The translations under genes and the position numbers were made by a program. Below the pieces are notes generated by a model. It was not told the DNA's origin. It made no database searches and worked only from the letters and a program-made list of their open reading frames with translations. A stretch of 8,339 nt of DNA, taken from assembly GCA_947649215.1 (NCBI GenBank), contig CANSQW010000040.1, positions 1 through 8,339 on the forward strand. The letters run 5' to 3'. Shown here piece after piece: positions 1-7,047 of this stretch; position 1 is the stretch's first letter, and the number at the start of each line of letters is the position of its first letter. Origin of the DNA: an uncultured bacterium (lineage in GTDB: Bacteria; Actinomycetota; Coriobacteriia; Coriobacteriales; Eggerthellaceae).

Positions 1-63
1 GCCCCGGCCGCGCCCGGCGCCCCGGCCGCTCCTGCAGCCCCCGGCGCCCCGGCCGCGCCTGGC
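1..63 (+). repeat. Short degenerate tandem repeat encoding APAAPG units
   Basis: Three imperfect copies are visible: 1-18, 19-45 and 46-63. The 18-base unit encodes Ala-Pro-Ala-Ala-Pro-Gly. The middle copy carries an extra nine bases (Ala-Pro-Ala). All units are multiples of three and keep frame, so length changes would alter only the length of the protein tail. The array may continue left of the window. Confidence 0.6.
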
Positions 64-90
64 GTTCCCAAGCCGCCGTCCCAGGGCTAG
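1..90 (+). CDS. C-terminal tail of an upstream gene, Ala/Pro/Gly-rich (partial)
   Basis: Frame 1 is open from the first base to a TAG at 88-90 and gives 29 residues, almost all Ala, Pro and Gly, ending in ...GVPKPPSQG. The stop lies 24 bases before the next start on the same strand, so this gene probably belongs to the same operon. Ala/Pro-rich tails of this kind are usually disordered linkers or extensions at the end of a folded domain. Nothing of such a domain is visible, so the function is unknown. In this GC range an open frame of 30 codons can arise by chance; the regular residue pattern and the position of the stop favour real coding sequence, but this is not proven. Confidence 0.6.
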   Translation, partial: APAAPGAPAAPAAPGAPAAPGVPKPPSQG

Positions 91-103
91 CCCGACGAGG
101 CGC

Positions 104-110
104 GAGGAGG
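104..110 (+). promoter_or_regulatory. Ribosome binding site for the 66-aa zinc-ribbon gene
   Basis: GAGGAGG ends four bases before the ATG at 115. The spacing is a little short, but the core is strong, and it supports a tiny gene that length alone would not. Confidence 0.65.
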
Positions 111-114
111 CCCC

Positions 115-315
115 ATGTGCTTCGGAAGCTGTCGCGTGACCTGCGACAACTGCAAGCCCAAGTTCATCTGGTGCGCCCAGTGCGGACGCAAGAACCTTCT
201 CGTGTTCAAGCGGTGCAAGCAGTGCGGAGCCCCCTTCACCGACAAGATGAAGGACGCGGCGCGCGCTGACTGGGCGGCCAAGGCCGCCGAGCGCGGCAAC
301 CGCCGAGACGATTAA
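115..315 (+). CDS. Cysteine-rich zinc-ribbon-like microprotein, 66 aa
   Basis: Function is not recognised. The protein has eight cysteines in its first 37 residues: C2, C6, and three CxxC knuckles at C10/C13, C20/C23 and C34/C37. It ends in a charged, Ala-rich, probably helical segment (residues 42-66). The knuckles 'CAQCG' and 'CKQCG' are typical of zinc ribbons, and eight cysteines could hold two metal ions. It has no signal peptide or membrane segment, so it should be cytoplasmic. A strong ribosome binding site at 104-110 supports the ATG at 115. It sits 28 bases before the first molybdoenzyme, suggesting a role in maturation, metal or cofactor handling, or protein contact for that enzyme; this is inference from position only. 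An Fe-S rather than Zn site is possible. A second, unrelated zinc-ribbon microprotein ends the operon at 7414-7596. Confidence 0.8.
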   Translation: MCFGSCRVTCDNCKPKFIWCAQCGRKNLLVFKRCKQCGAPFTDKMKDAARADWAAKAAERGNRRDD

Positions 316-333
316 GCGAGAGAAGCGAGAGAG

Positions 334-339
334 AGGAAG
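334..339 (+). promoter_or_regulatory. Ribosome binding site choosing the start of the first molybdoenzyme
   Basis: AGGAAG within the purine-rich leader 317-342 lies four bases before the ATG at 344. A second in-frame ATG at 350 would be ten bases away. The 344 start has the better spacing, although the paralogue at 4681 begins at the position matching 350. The two options differ by only two residues (Met-Ala). Confidence 0.5.
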
Positions 340-343
340 AGCA

Positions 344-2704
344 ATGGCCATGGATAAGGAATGGCGGGTTGAAGAGGGCGACCTCATCAAGACTCGCACC
401 TGCGGCTGGTCCCCTCCGGGGTGCCACCCGGTGGGATGCGGCATGTTCATCTACACCGACAAGGACGGCAACTTCGTCAAGGTCGAGGGCGACCCGGATC
501 ATCCCATCACCCAGGGGCGCCTCTGCCCGCGGTGTTTGGCCATGGGGGAGTTCCTCAACCATCCCGATCGCATCAAGTACCCCATGAAGCGTGCCCGCGA
601 GGATCGCGGCAAGGACAAGTGGGAGCGCATCACGTGGGATGAGGCCCTTGACATCCTCGAGACCGAGGTCCGCAAGATCTGGGATACCTACGGACCGGAG
701 TCCATCTACGTGTCCAAGGGCACCGGCCGCGAGGCCACCGAGTACGCGCCGCCCATGGCCCAGGCTGTGTTCAAGACGCCCAACAACGCCTTCATGATGT
801 CCGGCGCGTCGTGCTACGGCCCGCGCACGGTCATCGGCGACTTCCTGCTCGGCGCGGGCTATCCCGAGCTCGACTACGCGGCGTTCTTCCCGGATCGCTA
901 CGACGACCCGCGCTACGAGGTGCCCAAGTACATCATCCTGTGGGGCAAGAGCCCGCTGCAGTCCAACCCGGACGGCTTCTACGGCCACGCCATCATCGAC
1001 CTCATGAAGCGCGGCTCCAAGCTCATCGTCATCGACCCGCGCCTGACCTGGCTGGCCTCCCGCGCCGAGTTCCACCTGCAGCTGCGCCCCGGCACCGACG
1101 CGGCCATCGGCCTGGCCATGCTCAACGTGGTCATTGGCGAGGACCTCTACGACCACGCCTTCTGCGACGAATGGGTCTTCGGCCTGGACGAGCTGGCCGA
1201 GCGCGTGGCCGACAAGACGCCGGAGTGGGCCGAGGCCATCACCTGGGTGCCCGCCGACACCATCCGCGGCGCCGCCCGCGCCTTCGCCACCAACGCGCCG
1301 TCCTCCATCATGTGGGGTCTGGCCATCGACACCCAGCAAAACGGCGCCCAGGCCGGCCAGTCGCTGCTCGCCCTCGGCGCCATCTGCGGCTACATGGACG
1401 TGCCCGGCGGCATCACGCTGGCCCTGCCCTCCAGCTTCATGGGACGCTGGACCTATGAGACCCTCCAGTTCGTCGGCGAGGAGGTGGAGAAGAAGCGCAT
1501 CGACGGCGAGGAGGACCATCCGGCCTATGCCGTGGGGCCCTACGCTCACCCGGACTCCGTCCTCACCACGCTGGAGACCGAGGATCCCTACGCGTTCCAC
1601 ATGTTCTACTTCTACGCGTCCAATCCCATCGCGCCCACCTGCTACGCCGAGCCGGAGCGCTGGTACAACGCCATCGTCAAGATGGACTTCAACGCGGCTC
1701 AGGACTGCTTCATGACGCCCACCATCATGGGACTCTGCGACCTCGTGCTGCCGGTGAGCTTCTTCCCCGAGCATGACGGCTTCGTGCTGCCCCACTTCGG
1801 CCGCAACACCCACTTCCTCGGCGCCATGAACGCCGCGGTGGACCCGGGCGAGGCGCGCTCGGACCTGGAGATCGACATGATCGTGGGCAAGCGCCTCAAC
1901 CCCGAGGCGTGGCCGTGGGAGACGGTGGAGGAGTTCTTCGACGCGCAGATCCACACCCAGTACGACTGGGGCTTCAACGACCTGCGCGAGTACGGCGCCT
2001 TCCAGCAGCCCTTCGAGTACCGCAAGTACGAGAAGGGGATGCTGCGCCCCGACGGCGAGCCCGGCTTCAACACGCCCACCGGCCTCATCGAGGTGAGCTC
2101 GTCGATCTACGACGACTTCGGCGAGGATCCGCTGCCCTACTTCATGGAGCCCGCCATGAGCCCCTACAGCACGCCGGACCTCTACGAGGAGTACCCGCTC
2201 GTGCTGACCACCGGCGGCCGCAGCTTCGTGTCGTTCCACTCCGAGCACCGTCAGATCCCCAGCCTGCGCAGCATCCACCCCGACCCGCTCTTGACCATCA
2301 ACCCCAAGACGGCCGCGCGCCTGGGCATCAACGACGGCGACTACGTGTGCATCGAGAACCCCCTGGGCAAGTGCGTCGAGCGCGCCCGCGTGTCCAACGA
2401 GGTGGACGAGCGCGTGGTGCACGCCGAGCACGGCTGGTGGTACCCCGAGGACGATCCGGAGGCCCCTAACCTCAACGGCGTGTGGAAGTCCAACGTCAAC
2501 CGCCTCATCCCCATGTACAAGGTGGGCGTGACCGGCTACGGCGCTCCTTACAAGAACGTGCTGTGCAAGGTCTACAAGGTGGACGGCTACGAGGCCGCCC
2601 AGGCCAACCCGGCTGAGTACGAGCCCCGCGCCAGCCGCGGCCCCGAGTCCATGACCGCCGGTCCCTCGCAGCCCGCGAGCTTCGAGGCCATCCATCCGGA
2701 ATAG
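344..2704 (+). CDS. Molybdopterin-dependent oxidoreductase, DMSO reductase superfamily, catechol dehydroxylase-like (copy 1)
   Basis: Catalytic subunit of 786 aa, a normal length for the family. An N-terminal Fe-S domain (about residues 18-75) has C20, C27, C32 and C61, followed by R63 at the basic position usual after the last ligand. The bis-MGD-binding body follows. 'SCYGP' at 156-160 matches the metal-ligand loop of formate dehydrogenases ([C/U]HGP) and of acetylene hydratase, so C157 is the probable Mo or W ligand. The C-terminal cofactor-binding domain covers about 616-760. There is no Tat signal, so it should work in the cytoplasm. The ferredoxin gene follows after 13 bases and an aromatic-acid-type MFS carrier after that. 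This layout resembles gut actinobacterial catechol dehydroxylase loci, so reductive dehydroxylation of a phenolic acid is my leading guess. Acetylene-hydratase-like or transhydroxylase-like chemistry remains possible. Family is certain; substrate is inference. Confidence 0.93.
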   Translation: MAMDKEWRVEEGDLIKTRTCGWSPPGCHPVGCGMFIYTDKDGNFVKVEGDPDHPITQGRLCPRCLAMGEFLNHPDRIKYPMKRAREDRGKDKWERITWDEALDILETEVRKIWDTYGPESIYVSKGTGREATEYAPPMAQAVFKTPNNAFMMSGASCYGPRTVIGDFLLGAGYPELDYAAFFPDRYDDPRYEVPKYIILWGKSPLQSNPDGFYGHAIIDLMKRGSKLIVIDPRLTWLASRAEFHLQLRPGTDAAIGLAMLNVVIGEDLYDHAFCDEWVFGLDELAERVADKTPEWAEAITWVPADTIRGAARAFATNAPSSIMWGLAIDTQQNGAQAGQSLLALGAICGYMDVPGGITLALPSSFMGRWTYETLQFVGEEVEKKRIDGEEDHPAYAVGPYAHPDSVLTTLETEDPYAFHMFYFYASNPIAPTCYAEPERWYNAIVKMDFNAAQDCFMTPTIMGLCDLVLPVSFFPEHDGFVLPHFGRNTHFLGAMNAAVDPGEARSDLEIDMIVGKRLNPEAWPWETVEEFFDAQIHTQYDWGFNDLREYGAFQQPFEYRKYEKGMLRPDGEPGFNTPTGLIEVSSSIYDDFGEDPLPYFMEPAMSPYSTPDLYEEYPLVLTTGGRSFVSFHSEHRQIPSLRSIHPDPLLTINPKTAARLGINDGDYVCIENPLGKCVERARVSNEVDERVVHAEHGWWYPEDDPEAPNLNGVWKSNVNRLIPMYKVGVTGYGAPYKNVLCKVYKVDGYEAAQANPAEYEPRASRGPESMTAGPSQPASFEAIHPE
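886..1053 (+). repeat. 168-bp perfect direct repeat, left copy (catalytic gene)
   Basis: This stretch is identical to 5217-5384, while most of the two catalytic genes differ by synonymous and missense changes every few codons. It encodes the segment from FPDRYDD to PRLTWL. Confidence 0.9.
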
Positions 2705-2710
2705 GGAGGA
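2704..2710 (+). promoter_or_regulatory. Ribosome binding site overlapping the stop of copy 1
   Basis: GGGAGGA shares its first G with the TAG stop of the catalytic gene and ends seven bases before the ATG at 2718. This placement favours translational coupling between enzyme and ferredoxin. Confidence 0.7.
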
Positions 2711-2717
2711 ACACATC

Positions 2718-3053
2718 ATGAAGACACACGCGCTGCTCATCGACTACAAGTACTGCACCGGCTGCCACTCCTGCGAGCTGGCCTGCCGCCAGGAGAAGCA
2801 GATCGCCTCGCAGGACGAGTGGGGCATCAAGCTCGCCGAGTTCGGCCCCGAGAAGCTGGCCGGCGAGTGGTACTGGAACTACGTCGCCGTGCCCTCGTCG
2901 CTCTGCGACCTGTGCGAGAGCCGCCTCGCGGAGGGGAAGAAGCCGGCCTGCGTCCACCACTGCCTGGCCAAGTGCATGGAGGCCGTGCCGCTGGCGGAGG
3001 TCCCCACCCGCCTGGCCGAGCTGGGCGACGGCGTGGCCGTGTTCATGCCCTAG
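2718..3053 (+). CDS. Small ferredoxin-like electron-transfer subunit, two [4Fe-4S] clusters (copy 1)
   Basis: This 111-aa protein resembles the Fe-S subunits of DMSO reductase-type enzymes (DmsB/HycB-like) cut down to one two-cluster unit. Motif I is C13-x2-C16-x2-C19-x3-C23. Motif II is C63-x2-C66-x11-C78-x3-C82, with an extra cysteine at C86. Classical members of the family have only about four residues in the middle of motif II, so the gap of eleven (rich in Lys and Glu) is an insertion. There is no Tat signal or membrane segment. It probably shuttles electrons between cellular donors and the molybdoenzyme encoded just upstream, to which it appears translationally coupled. The gene is almost identical in DNA to the one at 7048-7383, with one amino-acid difference (L7 here, V7 there), so the two products are probably interchangeable between the two enzymes. 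Confidence 0.92.
   Translation: MKTHALLIDYKYCTGCHSCELACRQEKQIASQDEWGIKLAEFGPEKLAGEWYWNYVAVPSSLCDLCESRLAEGKKPACVHHCLAKCMEAVPLAEVPTRLAELGDGVAVFMP
2737..3049 (+). repeat. 313-bp perfect direct repeat, left copy (ferredoxin gene)
   Basis: Read line by line, this stretch matches 7067-7379 with no mismatch. It is bounded by a GC/CG swap on the left (2735-2736 versus 7065-7066) and by the last base of the final Pro codon on the right. It lies wholly within the coding sequence; the flanking spacers are unrelated. Confidence 0.95.
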
Positions 3054-3152
3054 GCGCTAAGGCGACAGGCCGTGGAGCATCCAGCTGGACGCCCCGCGGC
3101 CGGCGTAGGGGCGGCGAGGAAGCGAGTCAGGGAAGGGGGGCCTGGTCGGATC

Positions 3153-4637
3153 ATGGAAAAGGTGACGGTCTCGGATATCCTCGAGCAGCCAGGCGGCTGG
3201 CGGTTCTCGGTGAGGATCCTTGTCTTCGTCGGGCTGGCGATGGTATTCGACGGCTTCGATTACATGATCGTGTCGTTCACGATGCCGCAGATCACCCAGG
3301 AGATGTCGCTGGGCCTCATCGAGACGGGCAGCCTGGCGTCCTTCAGCCTGCTGGGCATGCTCGTCGGCGGCTTCGTCTCGGGCTATCTGGCTGATCGTTT
3401 CGGCCGCAAGCACGTGATGAACGTGAGCATCATGCTCTACGCCATCCTGACCGTGCCCATCTTCTTCGTGCACTCCTATGACATGTTCGCCCTGTGCCGG
3501 ATCTTCTCCGGCGTGGGGGTGGGCGCGGTCATCCCCCTAAGCGTCACCATCGTCTCGGAGTACGCGCCCACCGCCCATCGCGGGGCCTTCGTCACCATCA
3601 CCAAGACGTTCATGATGCTCGGATGGGTGGTGGCCGGCCTCACGGCCATGTACGTGGTGCCCAACTTCGGATGGCGGCTGTGCTACCTCATCGGCGGCTT
3701 CCCGTTCGTCTACGGTATCCTCATGCACTTCCTGATGCCGGAGTCCGTGCAGTGGCTGTTCGGGAAGGGGAGGGTGAGCGAGGCGCTGGTCATCGTCAAC
3801 CGGATCAACGCCAGCCTCGACCACCCCCGTCCGGGCGGCTACGGCGCCGCCGACATCGCGGTGCCCCCGGCCGTGCAGGGCGGCCAGCTGCGCCAGCTCG
3901 TCTCCCGGCGCTACCTGCGGGTGACGCTCGGCATCTGGCTCGTGGCGTTCACCACCTGCTCGCTGTCGTACGGCCTTACCAACTGGATGCCGACAGTGCT
4001 CCTGGCCAGCGGCTACTCCGTGAGCGCCAGCTACGGCTACACCACCCTCATGAACCTTCTGGGGTGCGCGGGCGCCGTGGTGGCGGGCGTGGCGGCCGAC
4101 CGCATCGGGCGCATCCGCAGCACCTACGTGGCGCTCGCCTTAGCCGCGGCCTCGGTCGTATTCACCGCCTTCCTCGGCTTCGGCGGCCTGATGATCCCGG
4201 CCTGCGTCCTCATGGGCTTCGCCATCAACTACGCCTACATGACCCCGGCGCCCATCACCATCGAGGCCTATCCCACCGAGATCCGCGCCACGGGCCAGGC
4301 CTGCGTGACCACCGTGGCCCGCGTCGGCGGGTTCATCACCCCGATGGTCATCGGCGGTGCCCTCCAGTCAGGCTCGACGTTCTCCACCGTGCTCGTCGTG
4401 TTCCTCGTCCCGCTTGCGCTCGCGGCCGTCTTCACGCGGCTGCTCATCAGGCGGGAGACGCGCGGCGTGCAGCTGGAGTCCCTCGGCGCCGACTCGCTGG
4501 CGTCGCCGTGGCGCGCGAGGGGGCGCGGCCCCATCGCGAAGTCCGGGCTGGCCGCGGCCGGCAGGGCGAAGGCTGCGCAGCCGGTCGCCGCCAGCCCGGA
4601 CGCCCCCCGCGGGCTTCCGCCCCGCGCAGCAGACTAA
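3153..4637 (+). CDS. MFS transporter, aromatic acid:H+ symporter-like, 494 aa
   Basis: Twelve-helix permease of the major facilitator superfamily. TM1 carries D33-G-F-D36, the DGxD signature typical of aromatic acid:H+ symporters of the PcaK/BenK type. The loop between TM2 and TM3 has motif A, 'GYLADRFGRK' at 77-86, and a second copy ('GVAADRIGR') appears in the C-terminal half. TM4 has R-x3-G-x-G, then 'PES' before the central loop, and 'PTEIRATG' late in the protein. It probably imports an aromatic acid for the enzymes on either side of it. An in-frame GTG at 3072 would add 27 residues, but that stretch is Arg/Gly/Pro-rich and unlike a permease start, so I chose the ATG at 3153, whose ribosome site is weak. 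An unusual basic, Ala/Pro-rich tail of about 60 residues follows the last helix. Confidence 0.88.
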   Translation: MEKVTVSDILEQPGGWRFSVRILVFVGLAMVFDGFDYMIVSFTMPQITQEMSLGLIETGSLASFSLLGMLVGGFVSGYLADRFGRKHVMNVSIMLYAILTVPIFFVHSYDMFALCRIFSGVGVGAVIPLSVTIVSEYAPTAHRGAFVTITKTFMMLGWVVAGLTAMYVVPNFGWRLCYLIGGFPFVYGILMHFLMPESVQWLFGKGRVSEALVIVNRINASLDHPRPGGYGAADIAVPPAVQGGQLRQLVSRRYLRVTLGIWLVAFTTCSLSYGLTNWMPTVLLASGYSVSASYGYTTLMNLLGCAGAVVAGVAADRIGRIRSTYVALALAAASVVFTAFLGFGGLMIPACVLMGFAINYAYMTPAPITIEAYPTEIRATGQACVTTVARVGGFITPMVIGGALQSGSTFSTVLVVFLVPLALAAVFTRLLIRRETRGVQLESLGADSLASPWRARGRGPIAKSGLAAAGRAKAAQPVAASPDAPRGLPPRAAD

Positions 4638-4656
4638 CGATCCTCACCCGTTTCTC

Positions 4657-4673
4657 AAGGAGAGAGAAAGGAG
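4657..4673 (+). promoter_or_regulatory. Double Shine-Dalgarno sequence for the second molybdoenzyme
   Basis: AAGGAG occurs at 4657-4662, and again inside AAAGGAG at 4667-4673. The second lies seven bases before the ATG at 4681, which fixes that ATG as the start although the frame is open much further upstream. The whole 43-base spacer shows no promoter or terminator. Confidence 0.7.
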
Positions 4674-4680
4674 AAAGAGA

Positions 4681-7038
4681 ATGGATGCAGAGTGGAAGAA
4701 GGAGGTCGGCGACCTCATCCGGGTTCGCACGTGCGGGTGGTCCCCGCCGGGCGACCATCCTGTCGGGTGCGGCATGTTCATCTACACCGACAAGGACGGC
4801 AACTTCGTGAAGGTCGAGGGCGACCCCGACCACCCCATCAGCCAGGGGCGCCTCTGCCCGCGGTGTCTGGCCATGGGCGAGTTCCTCAACAGCCCCGACC
4901 GCATCAAGTACCCCATGAAGCGCGCCCGCGCCGACCGCGGCAAGGACACCTGGGAGCGCATCACGTGGGATGAGGCGCTTGACATCCTCGAGCGCGAGGT
5001 GAAGAAGATCTGGGAGGAGTACGGCCCGGAGACCATCTACCTGTTCCAGGGCACGGGCCGCGAGGCCACGCTCTACGCGCCGCCCATGGCCCAGGCCTGC
5101 TTCAAGACGCCGAACTGCTCGTTCTCGATGTCCGGCGGCTCCTGCTACGGCCCGCGCACCGTGGTGGCCGACTTCCTGCTCGGCGCGGGCTATCCCGAGC
5201 TCGACTACGCGGCCTACTTCCCGGATCGCTACGACGACCCGCGCTACGAGGTGCCCAAGTACATCATCCTGTGGGGCAAGAGCCCGCTGCAGTCCAACCC
5301 GGACGGCTTCTACGGCCACGCCATCATCGACCTCATGAAGCGCGGCTCCAAGCTCATCGTCATCGACCCGCGCCTGACCTGGCTCGCCTCGCGTGCGGCC
5401 TTCCACATCCAGCTGCGTCCCGGCACCGACGCCGCCGTGGGCCTGGCCATGCTCAACGTGGTGCTGACCGAGGACCTCTACGACCACGAGTTCTGCGAGA
5501 ACTGGGTGTTCGGCGTGGAGGAGCTGGCCGAGCGCGTGGCCGACAAGACGCCGGAGTGGGCCGAGGACATCACCTGGGTGCCCGCCGAGGTCATCCGCGG
5601 CGCGGCCCGCGCCTTCGCCACCAACGCGCCGTCCTCCATCATGTGGGGCCTGGCCATCGACACCCAGCAGAACGGCGCCCAGGCGGGCCAGTCGCTGCTG
5701 GCGCTCGCGGCCATCTGCGGCTACATGGACGTGCCCGGCGGCATCACGCTCTCGCTGCCCTCGAGCTTCATGGGCCGCTGGCGCTTCGAGACCGCCCAGT
5801 ACGTGGATCCCGAGACTATGGCCAAGCGCATCGACGCCAAGGAGGACCACCCGGCCTACGCCTGCGGCCCGTTCGCTCATCCCGACGAGGTGCTCACGGT
5901 CATGGAGACCGAGGAGCCCTACGCGTTCCACATGGCGTACTTCTACGCCACCAACCCCATCTCGCCCACGGTCTACGCTGAGCCGGAGCGCTGGTACAAC
6001 GCGCTCATGAAGATGGACTTCAACGCGGCCCAGGACTGCTTCATGACGCCCACCATCATGGGGCTCTGCGATCTCGTGCTGCCCGTGTCCGGCTTCGCCG
6101 AGCATGACGGCGTGGTGCTGCCCCACTTCGGTCGCAACACCCACTTCCTCGGCGCGATGAACGCCGCCATCGACCCGGGCGAGGCCAAGTCCGACATCGA
6201 GATCGACATGATCGTGGGCAAGCGCCTCAACCCCGAGGCGTGGCCCTGGGAGACGGCCGAGGAGTTCTTCAACGCCCAGATCCGCACGCAGTATGACTGG
6301 GACTTCAACGACCTGCGCGACATGGGCGTGTTCCAGCAGAACTTCGAGTACCGCAAGTACGAGAAGGGCATGCTGCGCCCCGACAGCGAGCCGGGCTTCA
6401 ACACCCCCACGGGCATGATCGAGGTGTGCTCGTCGATCTACGACGACTTCGGCGAGGACGAGCTGCCCTACTTCATGGAGCCGGCCATGAGCCCGTACTC
6501 CACGCCTGATGTGGCCGAGGAGTACCCGCTCGTGCTGACCACCGGCGGCCGCGACTTCGTGTCGTTCCACTCCGAGCACCGTCAGATCCCCAGCCTGCGC
6601 AACGTCACGCCCGACCCGCTCGTGACCATCAACCCGGCCACGGCGCGCGCCCTCGGCATCAACGCGGGCGACTACGTCTGCATCGAGAACCCCCTGGGCA
6701 AGTGCGTCGAGCGCGCCCGCATCTCCAACGAGGTGCCCGAGCGCGTGGTGCACGCCACCCACGGCTGGTGGTACCCCGAGGAGGAGGGCGAGGCCCCGAA
6801 CCTCTTCGGCACGTGGAAGTCGAACGTCAACAAGCTCATCCCCATGTACAAGGTGGGCAAGCTCGGCTACGGCGCCCCGTACAAGAACGTGCTCTGCAAG
6901 ATCTACAAGGTGGACGGCTACGAGGCCGGCAACTCCAACCCGGCCGAGTACGAGCCGCCCGCGAGTCGCGGTCCTGAGTCCATGACGAAGGGCGCGCCCG
7001 CGCCCCTCAGCTACGAAGTCAAGCACCAGGGCGAGTAG
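4681..7038 (+). CDS. Molybdopterin-dependent oxidoreductase, catechol dehydroxylase-like (copy 2, Fe-S site variant)
   Basis: Paralogue of the enzyme at 344-2704: 785 aa, about 85% identical by hand alignment, no internal indel, one extra residue near the C-terminus. The same domains are present. The probable Mo/W ligand is C155 in 'SCYGP'. The N-terminal Fe-S site is altered: C18, C30, C59 and C62 are kept, but the position matching C27 of copy 1 is D25 (codon GAC against TGC). Asp can ligate a [4Fe-4S] cluster, as in Pyrococcus furiosus ferredoxin, so this may be a tuned cluster rather than a broken one. Differences are dense just before the metal loop (residues 120-153) and at 368-387, which suggests a different substrate. 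The ATG at 4681 has a clear ribosome site and matches the start of copy 1; the frame upstream of it is a shadow of the MFS gene. No Tat signal. A ferredoxin gene follows after nine bases. Confidence 0.93.
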   Translation: MDAEWKKEVGDLIRVRTCGWSPPGDHPVGCGMFIYTDKDGNFVKVEGDPDHPISQGRLCPRCLAMGEFLNSPDRIKYPMKRARADRGKDTWERITWDEALDILEREVKKIWEEYGPETIYLFQGTGREATLYAPPMAQACFKTPNCSFSMSGGSCYGPRTVVADFLLGAGYPELDYAAYFPDRYDDPRYEVPKYIILWGKSPLQSNPDGFYGHAIIDLMKRGSKLIVIDPRLTWLASRAAFHIQLRPGTDAAVGLAMLNVVLTEDLYDHEFCENWVFGVEELAERVADKTPEWAEDITWVPAEVIRGAARAFATNAPSSIMWGLAIDTQQNGAQAGQSLLALAAICGYMDVPGGITLSLPSSFMGRWRFETAQYVDPETMAKRIDAKEDHPAYACGPFAHPDEVLTVMETEEPYAFHMAYFYATNPISPTVYAEPERWYNALMKMDFNAAQDCFMTPTIMGLCDLVLPVSGFAEHDGVVLPHFGRNTHFLGAMNAAIDPGEAKSDIEIDMIVGKRLNPEAWPWETAEEFFNAQIRTQYDWDFNDLRDMGVFQQNFEYRKYEKGMLRPDSEPGFNTPTGMIEVCSSIYDDFGEDELPYFMEPAMSPYSTPDVAEEYPLVLTTGGRDFVSFHSEHRQIPSLRNVTPDPLVTINPATARALGINAGDYVCIENPLGKCVERARISNEVPERVVHATHGWWYPEEEGEAPNLFGTWKSNVNKLIPMYKVGKLGYGAPYKNVLCKIYKVDGYEAGNSNPAEYEPPASRGPESMTKGAPAPLSYEVKHQGE
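5217..5384 (+). repeat. 168-bp perfect direct repeat, right copy (catalytic gene)
   Basis: Identical by eye to 886-1053. The tract is about four times longer than other perfect matches I saw between the two catalytic genes. Confidence 0.9.
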
Positions 7039-7047
7039 GTGGGGGCC

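Noticed and set aside
236..2740. 834-codon open frame on the - strand across the first molybdoenzyme
   Set aside because: It is a shadow frame created by GC-rich third positions. The product is a Val/His/Gly/Ala-rich sequence without domains, and the + strand gene is a clear family member.
3090..3113. Possible hairpin (six-base arms, 12-base loop) between the first ferredoxin and the MFS gene
   Set aside because: The stem is short and no T run follows, so I do not call a terminator; the 99-base spacer shows no clear promoter either.
3072..3152. GTG start adding 27 residues to the first MFS protein
   Set aside because: The added stretch is Arg/Gly/Pro-rich and not like a permease N-terminus; the ATG at 3153 begins a normal cytoplasmic lead-in to TM1.
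4571..4582. 12-bp palindrome in the MFS tail
   Set aside because: This length is expected by chance in GC-rich DNA, and it lies within coding sequence.
4357..4680. Upstream extension of the second molybdoenzyme frame by 108 codons
   Set aside because: The extension is Ser/Arg/Pro-rich, overlaps the MFS gene in another frame, and has no counterpart in copy 1. The ATG at 4681 has a good ribosome site.
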